A stretch of 64,000 nucleotides of DNA from Tahibacter soli (GTDB taxonomy: Bacteria; Pseudomonadota; Gammaproteobacteria; Xanthomonadales; Rhodanobacteraceae). The position numbers were made by a program, and so were the translations under genes. The stretch covers positions 124,001 to 188,000 of the forward strand of contig NZ_JAOVZO020000023.1 in assembly GCF_025717065.2 (NCBI RefSeq), written 5' to 3'. Shown here one piece after another: positions 28,401 through 36,529 of this stretch (its first letter is position 1; each line of letters begins with the position of its first letter). The notes beneath the pieces are model-generated. The model saw nothing but the letters and a program-made list of their open reading frames with translations. It did no database searches and was not told the DNA's origin.

Positions 28401-31400
28401 GAGCGCGGCGGTGTTGACGCCGTCCTCGTCGTCCGGCGTGCCGGCGTTGTCGTCGCCGTTCGCGCCGGCGTTCGGCTGGCCGTCGGCTTCCGGATCGACC
28501 ACCGCGCCCATGAACAGGCCCGGGACGATCGTGTGGCGCGCGCCGTTGTCGCTTTCGAGCGTCGCGTAGTTGCCCGGGCCCGCGCCCGCGCCCGTGTCGG
28601 GCAGGTCGCCGAAGTCGAGCGCGGCGATGCCGACCGGATAGTCCTCGACTTCGCCGTCGGTCGACGGCCCGCTCGCGCTGCACGCGGCGGTGTCGGTTGA
28701 CAGGCGGAAGCGCGCGTACGTGTTCGCGGCCGAACCGGCCGGCGGCGCGCCGAACGTCAGCGTGATCGTGCCCGCGTTCGTGCCGTTCGGCACCGGCGCG
28801 CTCGTCGCTTCGCCGGCATCGGCGAAGTCGCCGTCGCCGTTGAAGTCGACGAATCCGCACAGCTGCGCGGCCGTGCCGGTGGTGTTCGTCGCGGTGGCGC
28901 GTATCGTCGCCGCGCGGCCCACGCGCAGCGAGAGGTCGGCGACGGTGATGCCGTCTTCGTCGTCGGGCGCGCCGTTCGTGTCGTCGCCGGTCGCGCCGGC
29001 GTTCGGCTGGCCGTCGGCTTCCGCGTCGACCGTCGCGCCGAGGAAAAGACCCGGCACGATGCCGTGCACCGCGCCGTTGTCGGCCGCGAGCGTCGCGTAG
29101 TTGCCCGGGCCCGTGCCCGCACCCGTGTCGGGCAGATCGCCGTAGTCGACCGTGCCGAAGCCGAAGTCGATCGTGTGGTTGCTGACGCCGGGGCCGACGA
29201 GCGTGACGCTCGCACCGACGGTCACGCCGGCGACGGCCACGGCGACGCCGTCGGAGTCGCGCAGGTCGCCGTCGGTCGGGCCGCCGTTGTCGGCGACGGT
29301 CGCGCGCATGCCCGCGAGCGGGCCGCCGGCATTGAAGTTCGCCGCGACGATGCCGACGGTGTACGTGCCGGTGGTCGCGGTCGGGCCGGTCACGGCGTTG
29401 TCGTTCGGGTTCGCGTCGGCCGCGCCTTGTGCAAACGTGAAATAGTACTCGCCGGCCGCGTTCGTCGTCGCGGTCGCGATCGACGCGCCGCCGGCGTCGT
29501 ACAGGTTCACGACGACGTTCGCGATCGGCGGTTCGCCCGGATCCATCACGCCGTTGAAGTTCGAATCGCGCCAGACGAAGTTGCCGACTTCGAGCGGCGC
29601 CTGCGCGCACAGCGCGTTCATGTCGCCGAGGCCGTTCGCCTTGGAGAAGCCGACCGCGCCGGTCTGGAACACTTCGAACGCGCGCGAGGCGGCCGGATTC
29701 GCCGGATCGAGATTGGTGTACCAGCGCAGGCCGCCGGAATTGAAGCGGAACGGGTCCATGATCGTCGAGGCGATCTGCGGAAAGCCCGGGATCTGGATCA
29801 GCGCGCCCTGCGCGTTCTCGTCGTGACGGCCGTTGTAGTCGGGCGGCGTGTCGTTGATGAAGAACGGCGGGGTGGTGTTGGAATAGTGATCGAGCGGATA
29901 GAACTCGCCGCCGCGCGTATTGCCGCCCGAGGCCGGGCCGCGCGCCTGGTTCGTCGCCGTGCCGGCCGCCCCGGTGACGCCGCCGCAGCTGCCGTTCGCT
30001 TCGAGATTCCAGCCGCCCGCGCCGTTGGAGCACGCGCGCAGGATTTCGCCGCCGGTGATGCCGCGGATCGTGCCGACGTTGCCGGTGCCGGTCTGGTCGC
30101 CGTGACGGTCGCGGAAGCCGAGCACCATGTCGGCGCCGTCGAACGCGAGGTCGGACAGCATCGGTTCGGGCCAGACGGACGCGGCGTTCTGCGCCGACGT
30201 CCACGGGCGCCACATATCGTCGCCGGTCGGATCGTTGATCGCGTCGTCGTTGCCCGCCGCGCGCGGATAGTTCAGCGCGAACTCGAGCGCCGGCGTCGCA
30301 CCGAACGTGCCGGCCGTGACGTCGTACGCGTAGACGTAGGCGCGCAGGTTCGCAGCGACGTTGGTCGACTGCGCCGAGCACACGCCGCCGACGTAGAGCA
30401 CGCCGTTGCGATACTCGAGGCCGAACGGCCGCGCGTCGCCCGCGTCCGCGCACGGATGCGGGATCGCGATGCGCGCGATCGTCGCCGAGGTGAGCGCGCC
30501 CGACGTGGGAATCGTATACAGCTGGCGATCGGCCATGTTGACGGCGTAGAGCTGCGTGCCGAGATCGTTCAGTTCGATGTCGCCGAGCGAGCTCTTGCCG
30601 ACCTGGTCCCAGGTCTGGTCGCCGCCGGCGCCGCCTTCGTAGTTGCCGCGGACCGTGTCGGTGCCGGCGGTCGCCGGGCCGAACACGGTGTTGAGATCGA
30701 CGTAGACGGCCGGCGTGCCCGGCGCGCCGCTCGACACGGCGTCGATGCGGTAGATCGCGCCGGTGCCGGCCGGGCCGAAGCCCGCGTGGCGCTTGTGGAA
30801 CGCGCCGACGTACAGGCGATCGGTCGCGCGATTGAACGCGAGGCCGTAGACCGTGCCGACTTCCGGGAAGCCCGCGACGCCGACCATGCCGGCCGGCTGC
30901 GGCGTGCCGGTCGAACCGGTCAGCGACGCCGCGAGGCGCATCACGGCGTCGACCGACGCGTTCTGCGGCGCCTGCGGATCGCCGAACGCCTGCGCGGCGA
31001 TGCCGATCGGCGGATCGTTCTGGCAGTACTGCGCGGCCGAGGTCAGCGCGACTTCGAGATTCGTCGTGCCGTCGGGCGCGAACTGCACCGTCGAGCCGGC
31101 CTGCGTCGCGACGGTGGCGCCGGACGACGCGCGCGCGTGGAAGCTCGGCTGCAGATCGGCCGGCCAGCCGGTGAACTCGATGCGCAGCGCGCCTGCGCCG
31201 CAGCCCGTCGTCGTGAGCGAGTAGGCGCCGGTCGCGCCGGTCGTCGCGGCGACGCCGCAGGCGCCGGCCGCGTTGTAGGCGCGGACGGAGACGCCCGCCA
31301 CGCCGCGGTCGGCCGCCGCCGCGGGTCCGCCCGCGTCGCGCGTGCCGTTCGCGTTGTAGTCGTGGAAAACCGTACCCGTCACGGCCGCATTCGCTGCGGG

Positions 31401-31469
31401 AGCGAGGCCGAATCCGAGCAACAAGAGGGTGCACGCGGCTTGTCGGCCGCGCCTTATCGGTAGCTGCAT
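25473..31469 (-). CDS. Giant surface protein with SdrD-B, four GEVED and DUF11 domains and an IPTL-CTERM-like tail
   Basis: A 1998-residue exported protein. A signal peptide (TLLLLGFGLAPAANAAV) is followed by an SdrD_B-type unit (VFHDYNANGTRD), a long region of unknown fold (about 130-630), a second SdrD_B unit near 640-770 (FVWRDSNFNGVMDPGEP), four tandem GEVED domains from about 775 to 1470 (DFGDLPDTGAG starts, FVDFNGDGDFADAGE, GEVEDYPV ends), another SdrD_B unit, and DUF11 near 1600-1700 (DLALTKRVSAGQ). The C-terminus VPMLSGTALALMLGGLM-LLALRRRRG has the motif, hydrophobic span and basic end of IPTL-CTERM sorting signals, implying processing by an exosortase-like enzyme not found here. Likely a cell-surface or matrix protein. 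Confidence 0.85.
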   Translation of the reverse strand: MQLPIRRGRQAACTLLLLGFGLAPAANAAVTGTVFHDYNANGTRDAGGPAAAADRGVAGVSVRAYNAAGACGVAATTGATGAYSLTTTGCGAGALRIEFTGWPADLQPSFHARASSGATVATQAGSTVQFAPDGTTNLEVALTSAAQYCQNDPPIGIAAQAFGDPQAPQNASVDAVMRLAASLTGSTGTPQPAGMVGVAGFPEVGTVYGLAFNRATDRLYVGAFHKRHAGFGPAGTGAIYRIDAVSSGAPGTPAVYVDLNTVFGPATAGTDTVRGNYEGGAGGDQTWDQVGKSSLGDIELNDLGTQLYAVNMADRQLYTIPTSGALTSATIARIAIPHPCADAGDARPFGLEYRNGVLYVGGVCSAQSTNVAANLRAYVYAYDVTAGTFGATPALEFALNYPRAAGNDDAINDPTGDDMWRPWTSAQNAASVWPEPMLSDLAFDGADMVLGFRDRHGDQTGTGNVGTIRGITGGEILRACSNGAGGWNLEANGSCGGVTGAAGTATNQARGPASGGNTRGGEFYPLDHYSNTTPPFFINDTPPDYNGRHDENAQGALIQIPGFPQIASTIMDPFRFNSGGLRWYTNLDPANPAASRAFEVFQTGAVGFSKANGLGDMNALCAQAPLEVGNFVWRDSNFNGVMDPGEPPIANVVVNLYDAGGASIATATTNAAGEYYFTFAQGAADANPNDNAVTGPTATTGTYTVGIVAANFNAGGPLAGMRATVADNGGPTDGDLRDSDGVAVAVAGVTVGASVTLVGPGVSNHTIDFGFGTVDYGDLPDTGAGTGPGNYATLAADNGAVHGIVPGLFLGATVDAEADGQPNAGATGDDTNGAPDDEDGITVADLSLRVGRAATIRATATNTTGTAAQLCGFVDFNGDGDFADAGEATSAPVPNGTNAGTITLTFGAPPAGSAANTYARFRLSTDTAACSASGPSTDGEVEDYPVGIAALDFGDLPDTGAGAGPGNYATLESDNGARHTIVPGLFMGAVVDPEADGQPNAGANGDDNAGTPDDEDGVNTAALALISGTPANVPVVATNTTGAAGQICGFVDFNGDGDFADAGESASIAVPNGSNAATFMLNFGTVPAGAAASTYARFRLSTDGAACSPTGASTSGEVEDYPVAIGQMDFGDLPDPGAGTGSQNYATLAADNGPRHPIVAGLRIGAAVDGEGDGQPNLGANGDDTTGAPDDEDGVTIADLAFRAGRPANVRVAATNTTGSAAQLCGFVDYNGDGDFADAGETASIAVPTGSNNATFTLAFGAVPSNVAASGYARFRLSTDTGACSPTGLAPNGEVEDYTVAGEALDFGDLPDTGAGVGTGNYATLEADDGARHTIVPTLYMGAGVDAEADGQPSVAASADDANGSPDDEDGVNTADLALSRGVAPNVRVNATNGGTGGATVCGFIDYNGDGDFADAGESAQASLPAGAANQIVTLAFGAVPNTAASSSYARFRVQTSGTCSPTGAQPDGEVEDYPVNLGAGVLSLGNLVWNDRNNNGTVDPGEPGIPSVAVVLYRDSDDNGTPDGAPVATTSTDPNGNYAFVNLDPDTYIVEITPPFGWLGSTCSGFPYAPNGTCEPAGDPDDDVDNNDNGTGNGTTIRSGPVTLTVGGEPQNDGDGTNGNQTVDFGLLGNFDLALTKRVSAGQAGPFIAGQDVSFDIAVINQGGIAASNIVVNDYIPAGFALSPTETNWTSVSPTLATRTIAGPLAAGASTTVTIVLRLEAGAASPLVNRAEIGSADDDTDPSNTPPTDVDSTPDNDPGNDAGGSPNTPSDDATGGNGSGTPGDGDPAGDEDDADPAVITVGNGAAVLGVAKAAQVLSVSEPGGYGGGAATGRAELAYVILVRNYSTQDVTALQVTENLVAAFGAGANWSVTSVTAPTLTLNPAFDGRAATTLLAGTDTLAAGASTTIRIVLSVQFQPGTSYSNQVTGSGLVGGVPVGDASHDGTDPAPNGDPSTSGDPTVITLGSQAVPMLSGTALALMLGGLMLLALRRRRGAAF
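27040..29149 (-). repeat. Four in-gene GEVED repeats of about 530 bp
   Basis: Within the giant surface gene, four direct repeats start at about 29147, 28617, 28085 and 27554 on the minus strand, a period of 530-532 bases (177 codons). Each encodes D-(F/Y)-GDLPD, a DDEDG segment, FVD(F/Y)NGDGDFADAGE and GEVEDYPV-type endings. High identity between units makes the region prone to recombination and to assembly collapse. Confidence 0.85.
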
Positions 31470-31649
31470 TGTCGTATCCCCTATTTCATGAAGCCGGGTA
31501 CGCGCATTCCCCCCGCCGGCAACGCGGCGACCCCGGGCCTGTTGGCGAGCCGTCCGTGAAACGATCCGACCGGACGCCCGCGAGCATAGGTCGAGCGAGC
31601 GTCGACCCGTGCCGTATTTTTGTTAACTATTTATACTTTCTTTTGTCTC

Positions 31650-33653
31650 CTAGTTAAAAAAAGTATCAGTGTAATGTTGTGTAACGATTCGCGGCTCGTA
31701 GCCGTCGCCGAATACGCGATCGGGGTCGCGCGGACCCGGCACGAGACTGGCGAACGCGAGCGACGGCGCATCGGCCGATGCGGCGAGCAAGGCTCGCGCC
31801 GTGCCGTCGACGGGCGCCGCGTCGGCCACGAACGAGTAGCGCGCGAGCGTGCCCCAGTCGAGCGTGCGAGAGCCCGAGAGCCAGCGCGCATCGGCCGCGT
31901 CGCGAGAAACGGTCCAGTCGTCGCCGATATCGAGATTGCCGTCGTCGAATTCGGGCGACGTCGCCGCGACGTCGGCCGCGAGCGGTATCGCGAAGCCGGC
32001 GATGCCGGCGTTCGACACGACGCGCAAGTTCGGTTCCGCGCCCGCGGTCTGCGACCGCGCGAACGTGAAGTTCATCAGCGCGTAGTCGTAGCGCCACCGG
32101 CCGCCGCCGAGCGCCCGCACGCGCGTCGCCAGGCGCAGGCGGCCGAGGGCGTCGTCGACGGTCGCGACGCGCGCGAGCGGGTCGACGGCCGGGTCGGCCC
32201 AGGCGGCGAGCGCGGCGCCGCGGCGGAACGCCGTGCCGGCCGCCGGCTGCGCGGTCCAGGCGCCGTTCCAGCCCGGCACCATTTCGATAAAACCCATCGA
32301 ATTATCGATGTTCACATCGTCGCGAACGAGATACCACGCCTCGAACAGCCAGCGCGAACCGGGATGCGCCGCGGCGTCGATCTGCGATTCGCGCACCGCG
32401 AGGCGATGGCTCCAGCGCGTGTTGCCGGTGGCGTCCTTGACGCCGTCGCAGCCGCCGAGGTCGGGGTTCGGCGCGACCACTTCGTCGTCGTCGATCGCGC
32501 CGCAGCGGCCCCATTGCACCGTGGCCGGCACGACTTCGCTGCGCGGCCCGAACACGTTGTTGTTGTCGTTGTTGTTGGTCGAGTAGACGTCGGCGCAGCC
32601 GCGGCCGAGCACTTGCGAGTCGGCGCAGGCGCAGTCGATGTTCAGCGCGACGAACGCGTGCTTGACGCCCGAGCGGCCGATCTGCGCGATGCGGCCGTCG
32701 GCGTCGAGGCGGTACAGGTTCCACACGAGCAGCGGGTGCTGGTCGTTGCCGTAGGGCGGCCGGTCGGGCGAAAACTTCGCGTTCCACGGCAGGTCGGCCG
32801 AACACGGATCGGCGGCGGTGCAGGGCAGGCCGCCGTTGTCGTCGTCGGCGTTCGACAGTTCGGCGCCCGGCGCGAACACGACCGCCGAGTCGATGCCGCC
32901 GGGGCCGTCGCAGGTGCACGCGGCGCCTTCACAGCCGGGTTCGCCGCAGCGCATCGCCTGCACGGAGATGCCGTCGAGCGCGAGGTCGGCGACGTACGCG
33001 CCGCCGCCGCTGCCGGGCCAGTTCGGCACGGCGCACGACGACGCGCCCGGTACGGCAGGGGGCGTCGCCCGCAGCAGCGCCTGCGCGTCGGCGATCGCGG
33101 TTCCGTCGGGCAGGCGAACGTCCATCGCGTCGATGCGCAGGGTCGCGCCGCCGTCCGGCAGTGCGGCCATCACGGCATCGGCGGTCAGCGCGACGCGGCC
33201 GTCGGCGCCGACGAAGTCGATGAGGGTGGAACCGGCGCGCGGACGCAGGCGCAGCGAAGCGAGATCGATGCGCGGAGCGCCTTGCGCGTCGACGATCCGG
33301 AAGCCGCGAGCGGCGACGAACTCGCCGTCGTGCCACGCGGCGACGCTCGCGCCGCCGACGGTGTAGCGCACGCCGGTTCGTGCGACGAGATCGGAGGACA
33401 GCGTGTCGCCGTTCAACGCGCGGCCGTCGGCGGACTGCACGGCGAGGCCGAGCTGGGCGAGAAGGTCGACGTTGAAACGCAACTGCAACGTGCCGTCGCC
33501 GGCGGTCGCGAGCGTGGCGGCATTCCATAGCGGTGTCGCCGCTGTCGCGGTCGTGGCCAAGCCCGCGAGCGCTGTGCCGAGCGCCGCGGCGCGCAATGCA
33601 CGGCGTAGCCGGCACGCGTTGCTGCGAGGCGGAAGGCGGTCGACGGCCGGCAT
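31650..33653 (-). CDS. Secreted protein of unknown function, IF-x-DGFE-type tail
   Basis: A 667-residue exported protein. ATG at 33653 is chosen over one nine codons upstream because GAGGAG precedes it at nine bases. A long signal peptide has the core ALRAAALGTALAGLATTATA. The mature protein is Asp- and Asn-rich with many Cys (CGEPGCEGAACTCDGPGG, DCACADSQVLGRGCADVY) and a run of Asn/Asp (NNNDNNN), suggesting calcium binding and disulphides. It ends DPDRVFGDGYEP plus 14 residues, resembling the tails of two other secreted proteins in the window. The AT-rich 180 bases downstream separate it from the giant surface protein gene. Family not recognised. Confidence 0.7.
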   Translation of the reverse strand: MPAVDRLPPRSNACRLRRALRAAALGTALAGLATTATAATPLWNAATLATAGDGTLQLRFNVDLLAQLGLAVQSADGRALNGDTLSSDLVARTGVRYTVGGASVAAWHDGEFVAARGFRIVDAQGAPRIDLASLRLRPRAGSTLIDFVGADGRVALTADAVMAALPDGGATLRIDAMDVRLPDGTAIADAQALLRATPPAVPGASSCAVPNWPGSGGGAYVADLALDGISVQAMRCGEPGCEGAACTCDGPGGIDSAVVFAPGAELSNADDDNGGLPCTAADPCSADLPWNAKFSPDRPPYGNDQHPLLVWNLYRLDADGRIAQIGRSGVKHAFVALNIDCACADSQVLGRGCADVYSTNNNDNNNVFGPRSEVVPATVQWGRCGAIDDDEVVAPNPDLGGCDGVKDATGNTRWSHRLAVRESQIDAAAHPGSRWLFEAWYLVRDDVNIDNSMGFIEMVPGWNGAWTAQPAAGTAFRRGAALAAWADPAVDPLARVATVDDALGRLRLATRVRALGGGRWRYDYALMNFTFARSQTAGAEPNLRVVSNAGIAGFAIPLAADVAATSPEFDDGNLDIGDDWTVSRDAADARWLSGSRTLDWGTLARYSFVADAAPVDGTARALLAASADAPSLAFASLVPGPRDPDRVFGDGYEPRIVTQHYTDTFFN

Positions 33654-33901
33654 GCGGTTGGGCTCCTCACTAAGGTGCATGCAGGTCCGACACCTGACAT
33701 ACGGCTGCGTATTTCAGCGGAGTATAGCGAGAGAAAATGTCCCGGAGCCACGCGCAACGATCGATGACGGAAGTTAACAAGTCGCCGCAAACCGGCCCGG
33801 AGCCACGGGAAAGTTGCGGAACGTGCGGGCGGGGCGGCGCTTGCTCCGGGCAGGCGATTTGTGTTTTTCTATACTTATTGCCAGCAGACCAGGAACCCGC
33901 C

Positions 33902-34696
33902 ATGCCCGTGGAAACCGCCGCCGACGGACGCCGCAGCGTCCACGCGCAGATCGACGTCGACGCCGCCCCGGAGGTCGCATGGGCCGCCGTTGCAACCGGC
34001 CCCGGCATTTCGGCGTGGTTCGTGCCGACCGACCTCGACGGGCGCACGGGCGGCCAGGCCGTGTCGCACTTCGTGCCGGACGGCAGCATGGATTCGATCG
34101 CGACGATCGCCGTGTGGGAACCGCCGGTGCGTTTCGTCGCGGGAACGCACGAGGAAGCCGGCGCGATCGAGACCGAGTGGCGGGTCGATGCGCTCGACGC
34201 GGGCCGCAGCTGCGTGCGCGTGACGCATACGTGGCGCGCGCCGGACGATTGCCATGACGCGCAGTTCGAAGGCTATGCGCACGGTTGGCCGTTGTTCTTC
34301 CGGATCCTCGCGCTGTACCTCAGGCATTGGCCGGGGCGGCGCTGCGCGGCGTTCCAGGCGACGGGCGTCGCCGACGAACCGGCCGAGCACGCGTGGGCGG
34401 CGTTCGCGGGGCCGCTGTGCCTGTTCGGCGTCGAGGCGGGCGATGCGGTCGAGACGCCCGACGGCGAGGCGCCGCTGGCGGGGATCGTCGAAACGGCGGG
34501 CGAGAGCGAACTCCTGGTGAGGCTCGACAAGCCGGCGCCGGGGCTGGCGCATCTCACGGCATATGCCATGAGTGGAAAGGTGTATCTGACGGCGCGGTTC
34601 TATCTGTATGGCGATGGTGCAGCATCCGCGGCGGCGAGCGCGCAGGCGGCGTGGCAGGCGTGGATCGCGGAGCGGTTCGCGGCGACGGGCGGGTAG
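33902..34696 (+). CDS. SRPBCC (AHSA1-like) family protein
   Basis: A 264-residue soluble protein of the START/SRPBCC superfamily. ATG at 33902 (AGGA upstream) begins MPVETAADGRRSVHAQIDVD; the open frame further upstream is not conserved in character. The first 150 residues show the AHSA1 pattern (APEVAWAAVATGPGISAWFVP, then VWEPPVRFV, CVRVTHTWRA, HGWPLFFRILALYL). The second half has a smaller repeat-like domain. Such proteins bind lipids or hydrophobic ligands. It precedes a TetR regulator by 48 bases, with a separate promoter in between. Confidence 0.82.
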   Translation: MPVETAADGRRSVHAQIDVDAAPEVAWAAVATGPGISAWFVPTDLDGRTGGQAVSHFVPDGSMDSIATIAVWEPPVRFVAGTHEEAGAIETEWRVDALDAGRSCVRVTHTWRAPDDCHDAQFEGYAHGWPLFFRILALYLRHWPGRRCAAFQATGVADEPAEHAWAAFAGPLCLFGVEAGDAVETPDGEAPLAGIVETAGESELLVRLDKPAPGLAHLTAYAMSGKVYLTARFYLYGDGAASAAASAQAAWQAWIAERFAATGG

Positions 34697-34706
34697 GCCG
34701 GCGGGG

Positions 34707-34746
34707 TTGCGTCTTCCCGAGGACAAGAATATGATGATCGTCATAT
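34707..34746 (+). promoter_or_regulatory. Promoter and operator of the TetR gene at 34745
   Basis: TTGCGT (34707-34712) and TATGAT (34730-34735) are 17 bases apart. The imperfect palindrome ATATGATGATCGTCATAT (34729-34746) covers the -10 box and runs into the ATG at 34745, so transcription would start at the initiator codon and the mRNA would be leaderless. The same sequence recurs exactly at 35365. Confidence 0.65.
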
Positions 34747-35326
34747 GAAAAGATCGTCTCCCGGCGCCAAGGAAGCGACGCACGACCGAATCGTCGAGGC
34801 CGCCGCGCGCGCCATCCGGCGCAGCGGCTACAACGGCACGGGCGTTGCCGACATCATGAAGGCCGCCGGGCTGACCCACGGCGGCTTCTATGCCCACTTC
34901 GAGTCGCGCGAAGCGATGCTGGCCGAAGCCGCCGACCGCGCGGGCCGGGAAAGCGTAGAACTGATGGAGCGCATCGCCGCCGTGACGCCGCCGGACCAGG
35001 CGCTGCAGCGGATGGCGCAGGCGTATCTCTCGAAGGAACACCTGGAGAGCATTGAGACCGGCTGTGCGACGGCCGCCCTTGGCTCGGAGATGCCGCGGCA
35101 GGTGCCCGCGGTGCGACGCGCCGCCACGCGCCGCATCAAGGAAATGATCGATCTCGTTTCCCGGCAGATGCCCGACTGGGGGCAACCGAGTGCGCACGAA
35201 CGTGCGCTTGCGACCGTGTCCGTGATGGTCGGCGCACTCATTCTCGCGCGCGCCGTCGACGATCCGCGGCTTTCCGACGCGTTGCGCGAAGCGGCGCTGA
35301 AGCAACTGTCCGTTCCCGCGAACTGA
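34745..35326 (+). CDS. TetR/AcrR family transcriptional regulator
   Basis: A 193-residue TetR repressor of the group that controls oxidoreductases and electrophile responses. HTH at about 12-58 (ATHDRIVEAAARAIRRSGYNG, then GVADIMKAAGLTHGGFYAHF). The ligand domain holds an ETGCATAALGSE segment near 100-111 with one Cys. The start codon overlaps its own operator. It probably represses itself and the oxidoreductase gene 200 bases downstream, where an identical 18-bp site is present. Confidence 0.92.
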   Translation: MKRSSPGAKEATHDRIVEAAARAIRRSGYNGTGVADIMKAAGLTHGGFYAHFESREAMLAEAADRAGRESVELMERIAAVTPPDQALQRMAQAYLSKEHLESIETGCATAALGSEMPRQVPAVRRAATRRIKEMIDLVSRQMPDWGQPSAHERALATVSVMVGALILARAVDDPRLSDALREAALKQLSVPAN

Positions 35327-35364
35327 GGTTCATCTCTACGACTTTCCCCGTTTGCCGACTGAAA

Positions 35365-35382
35365 ATATGATGATCGTCATAT
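35365..35382. promoter_or_regulatory. Identical second TetR operator, upstream of the oxidoreductase
   Basis: ATATGATGATCGTCATAT, identical over 20 bases (including flanks) to the site in the TetR promoter. It contains a TATGAT -10 box (35366-35371) with a weaker TTTCCC -35 seventeen bases upstream, giving a leader of about 145 bases to the oxidoreductase. Confidence 0.65.
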
Positions 35383-35527
35383 GCGCGGGCACGAATGCAA
35401 CCGCGATCCCACCCGGTTCATCCCGCGTTGATGCATCGCCGCACCGCACGGCCGACGCGGCCGGCACCCGAAGCGGGCGCGGCAAACGTACACACTTATA
35501 TCATTTCTTAAAATGGACAATGACGCC

Positions 35528-36529
35528 ATGAAAGCCTTCATCCTCGATCGCTACGGAAAAACCGGCAGTACACGGATCGGCGAAATGCCGGAGCCGGAAC
35601 CGGGGGACGACGATGTCCTCGTCCAGGTCCACGCCGCCGGCGTCAACGCGCTGGATTCCAAGATTCGCAACGGCGAGTTCAAGCTCCTGCTGCCCTATCG
35701 CCTCCCGGCCGTCCTCGGCAACGACGTGGCGGGCGTCGTGACTCGCGTCGGATCTCGGGTGCGGCGATTCAAGCCAGGCGACGAGGTCTATGCGCGACCG
35801 GAAACGGCGCGAATGGGCGCGTTCGCCGAGCGCATCGCGATGAACGAGTCCGCGGTGGCGATCAAGCCGGCGACGCTCGACATGGAGCAGGCGGCGTCGC
35901 TCCCGCTGGTCGCGCTGACGGCCTGGCAGGCGCTGGTGGACCGGGCGAACCTGAGCAAGGGACAGAAGGTACTCGTCCATGCCGGTTCCGGGGGCGTCGG
36001 CACCGTGGCCATTCAACTGGCCAAACATCTCGGCGCGTTCGTGGCCACGACGACGAGCACGGTCAACGTCGAGTGGGTGAGAAGCCTCGGTGCGGACGTG
36101 GTCGTCGACTATCGCAAGGAAGATTTCGCGGCGTCGCTGCGCGACTACGACGTGGTGCTGAACAGCCTCGGCACGGACGTGCTCGAAAAATCGCTGCGCG
36201 TGCTCAGGCCCGGCGGAAAACTGATTTCGATCTCCGGCCCGCCCGATCCGGATTTCGCGAAGGACATCGGTGCGTCATGGATTCTGCGCCAGGTCATGCG
36301 CGTGCTGAGCCGGCGCATCCGAAAGCAGGCCATGCGCCGAGGCGTGAGCTATTCGTTTCTCTTCATGAAGGAGAATGGAGAGCAGTTGCGGAAGATCGCC
36401 GCGCTGGTCGATGCCGGGATCGTCCGGCCCGTAGTGGACCGGGTCTTCGGCCTCGATGCGGCGGGCGAGGCCATGGCCTATGTCGATCAGGGGCGCGCGA
36501 AAGGCAAGGTCGTCGTCAAGGTTCGGTAG
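35528..36529 (+). CDS. NADP-dependent zinc-less alcohol dehydrogenase/quinone oxidoreductase
   Basis: A 333-residue medium-chain dehydrogenase/reductase of the quinone oxidoreductase type. MKAFILDRYGK at 35528 matches the family start; an ATG five codons earlier is equally open. GroES-like domain 1-120 (GNDVAGVVTRVGSRVRRFKPG), Rossmann loop HAGSGGVGTVAIQLAK near 144-159, and no structural-zinc cysteines. Such enzymes reduce quinones or alpha,beta-unsaturated carbonyls with NADPH. The TetR regulator upstream shares its operator. The last 14 bases overlap the convergent ankyrin gene. Confidence 0.9.
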   Translation: MKAFILDRYGKTGSTRIGEMPEPEPGDDDVLVQVHAAGVNALDSKIRNGEFKLLLPYRLPAVLGNDVAGVVTRVGSRVRRFKPGDEVYARPETARMGAFAERIAMNESAVAIKPATLDMEQAASLPLVALTAWQALVDRANLSKGQKVLVHAGSGGVGTVAIQLAKHLGAFVATTTSTVNVEWVRSLGADVVVDYRKEDFAASLRDYDVVLNSLGTDVLEKSLRVLRPGGKLISISGPPDPDFAKDIGASWILRQVMRVLSRRIRKQAMRRGVSYSFLFMKENGEQLRKIAALVDAGIVRPVVDRVFGLDAAGEAMAYVDQGRAKGKVVVKVR

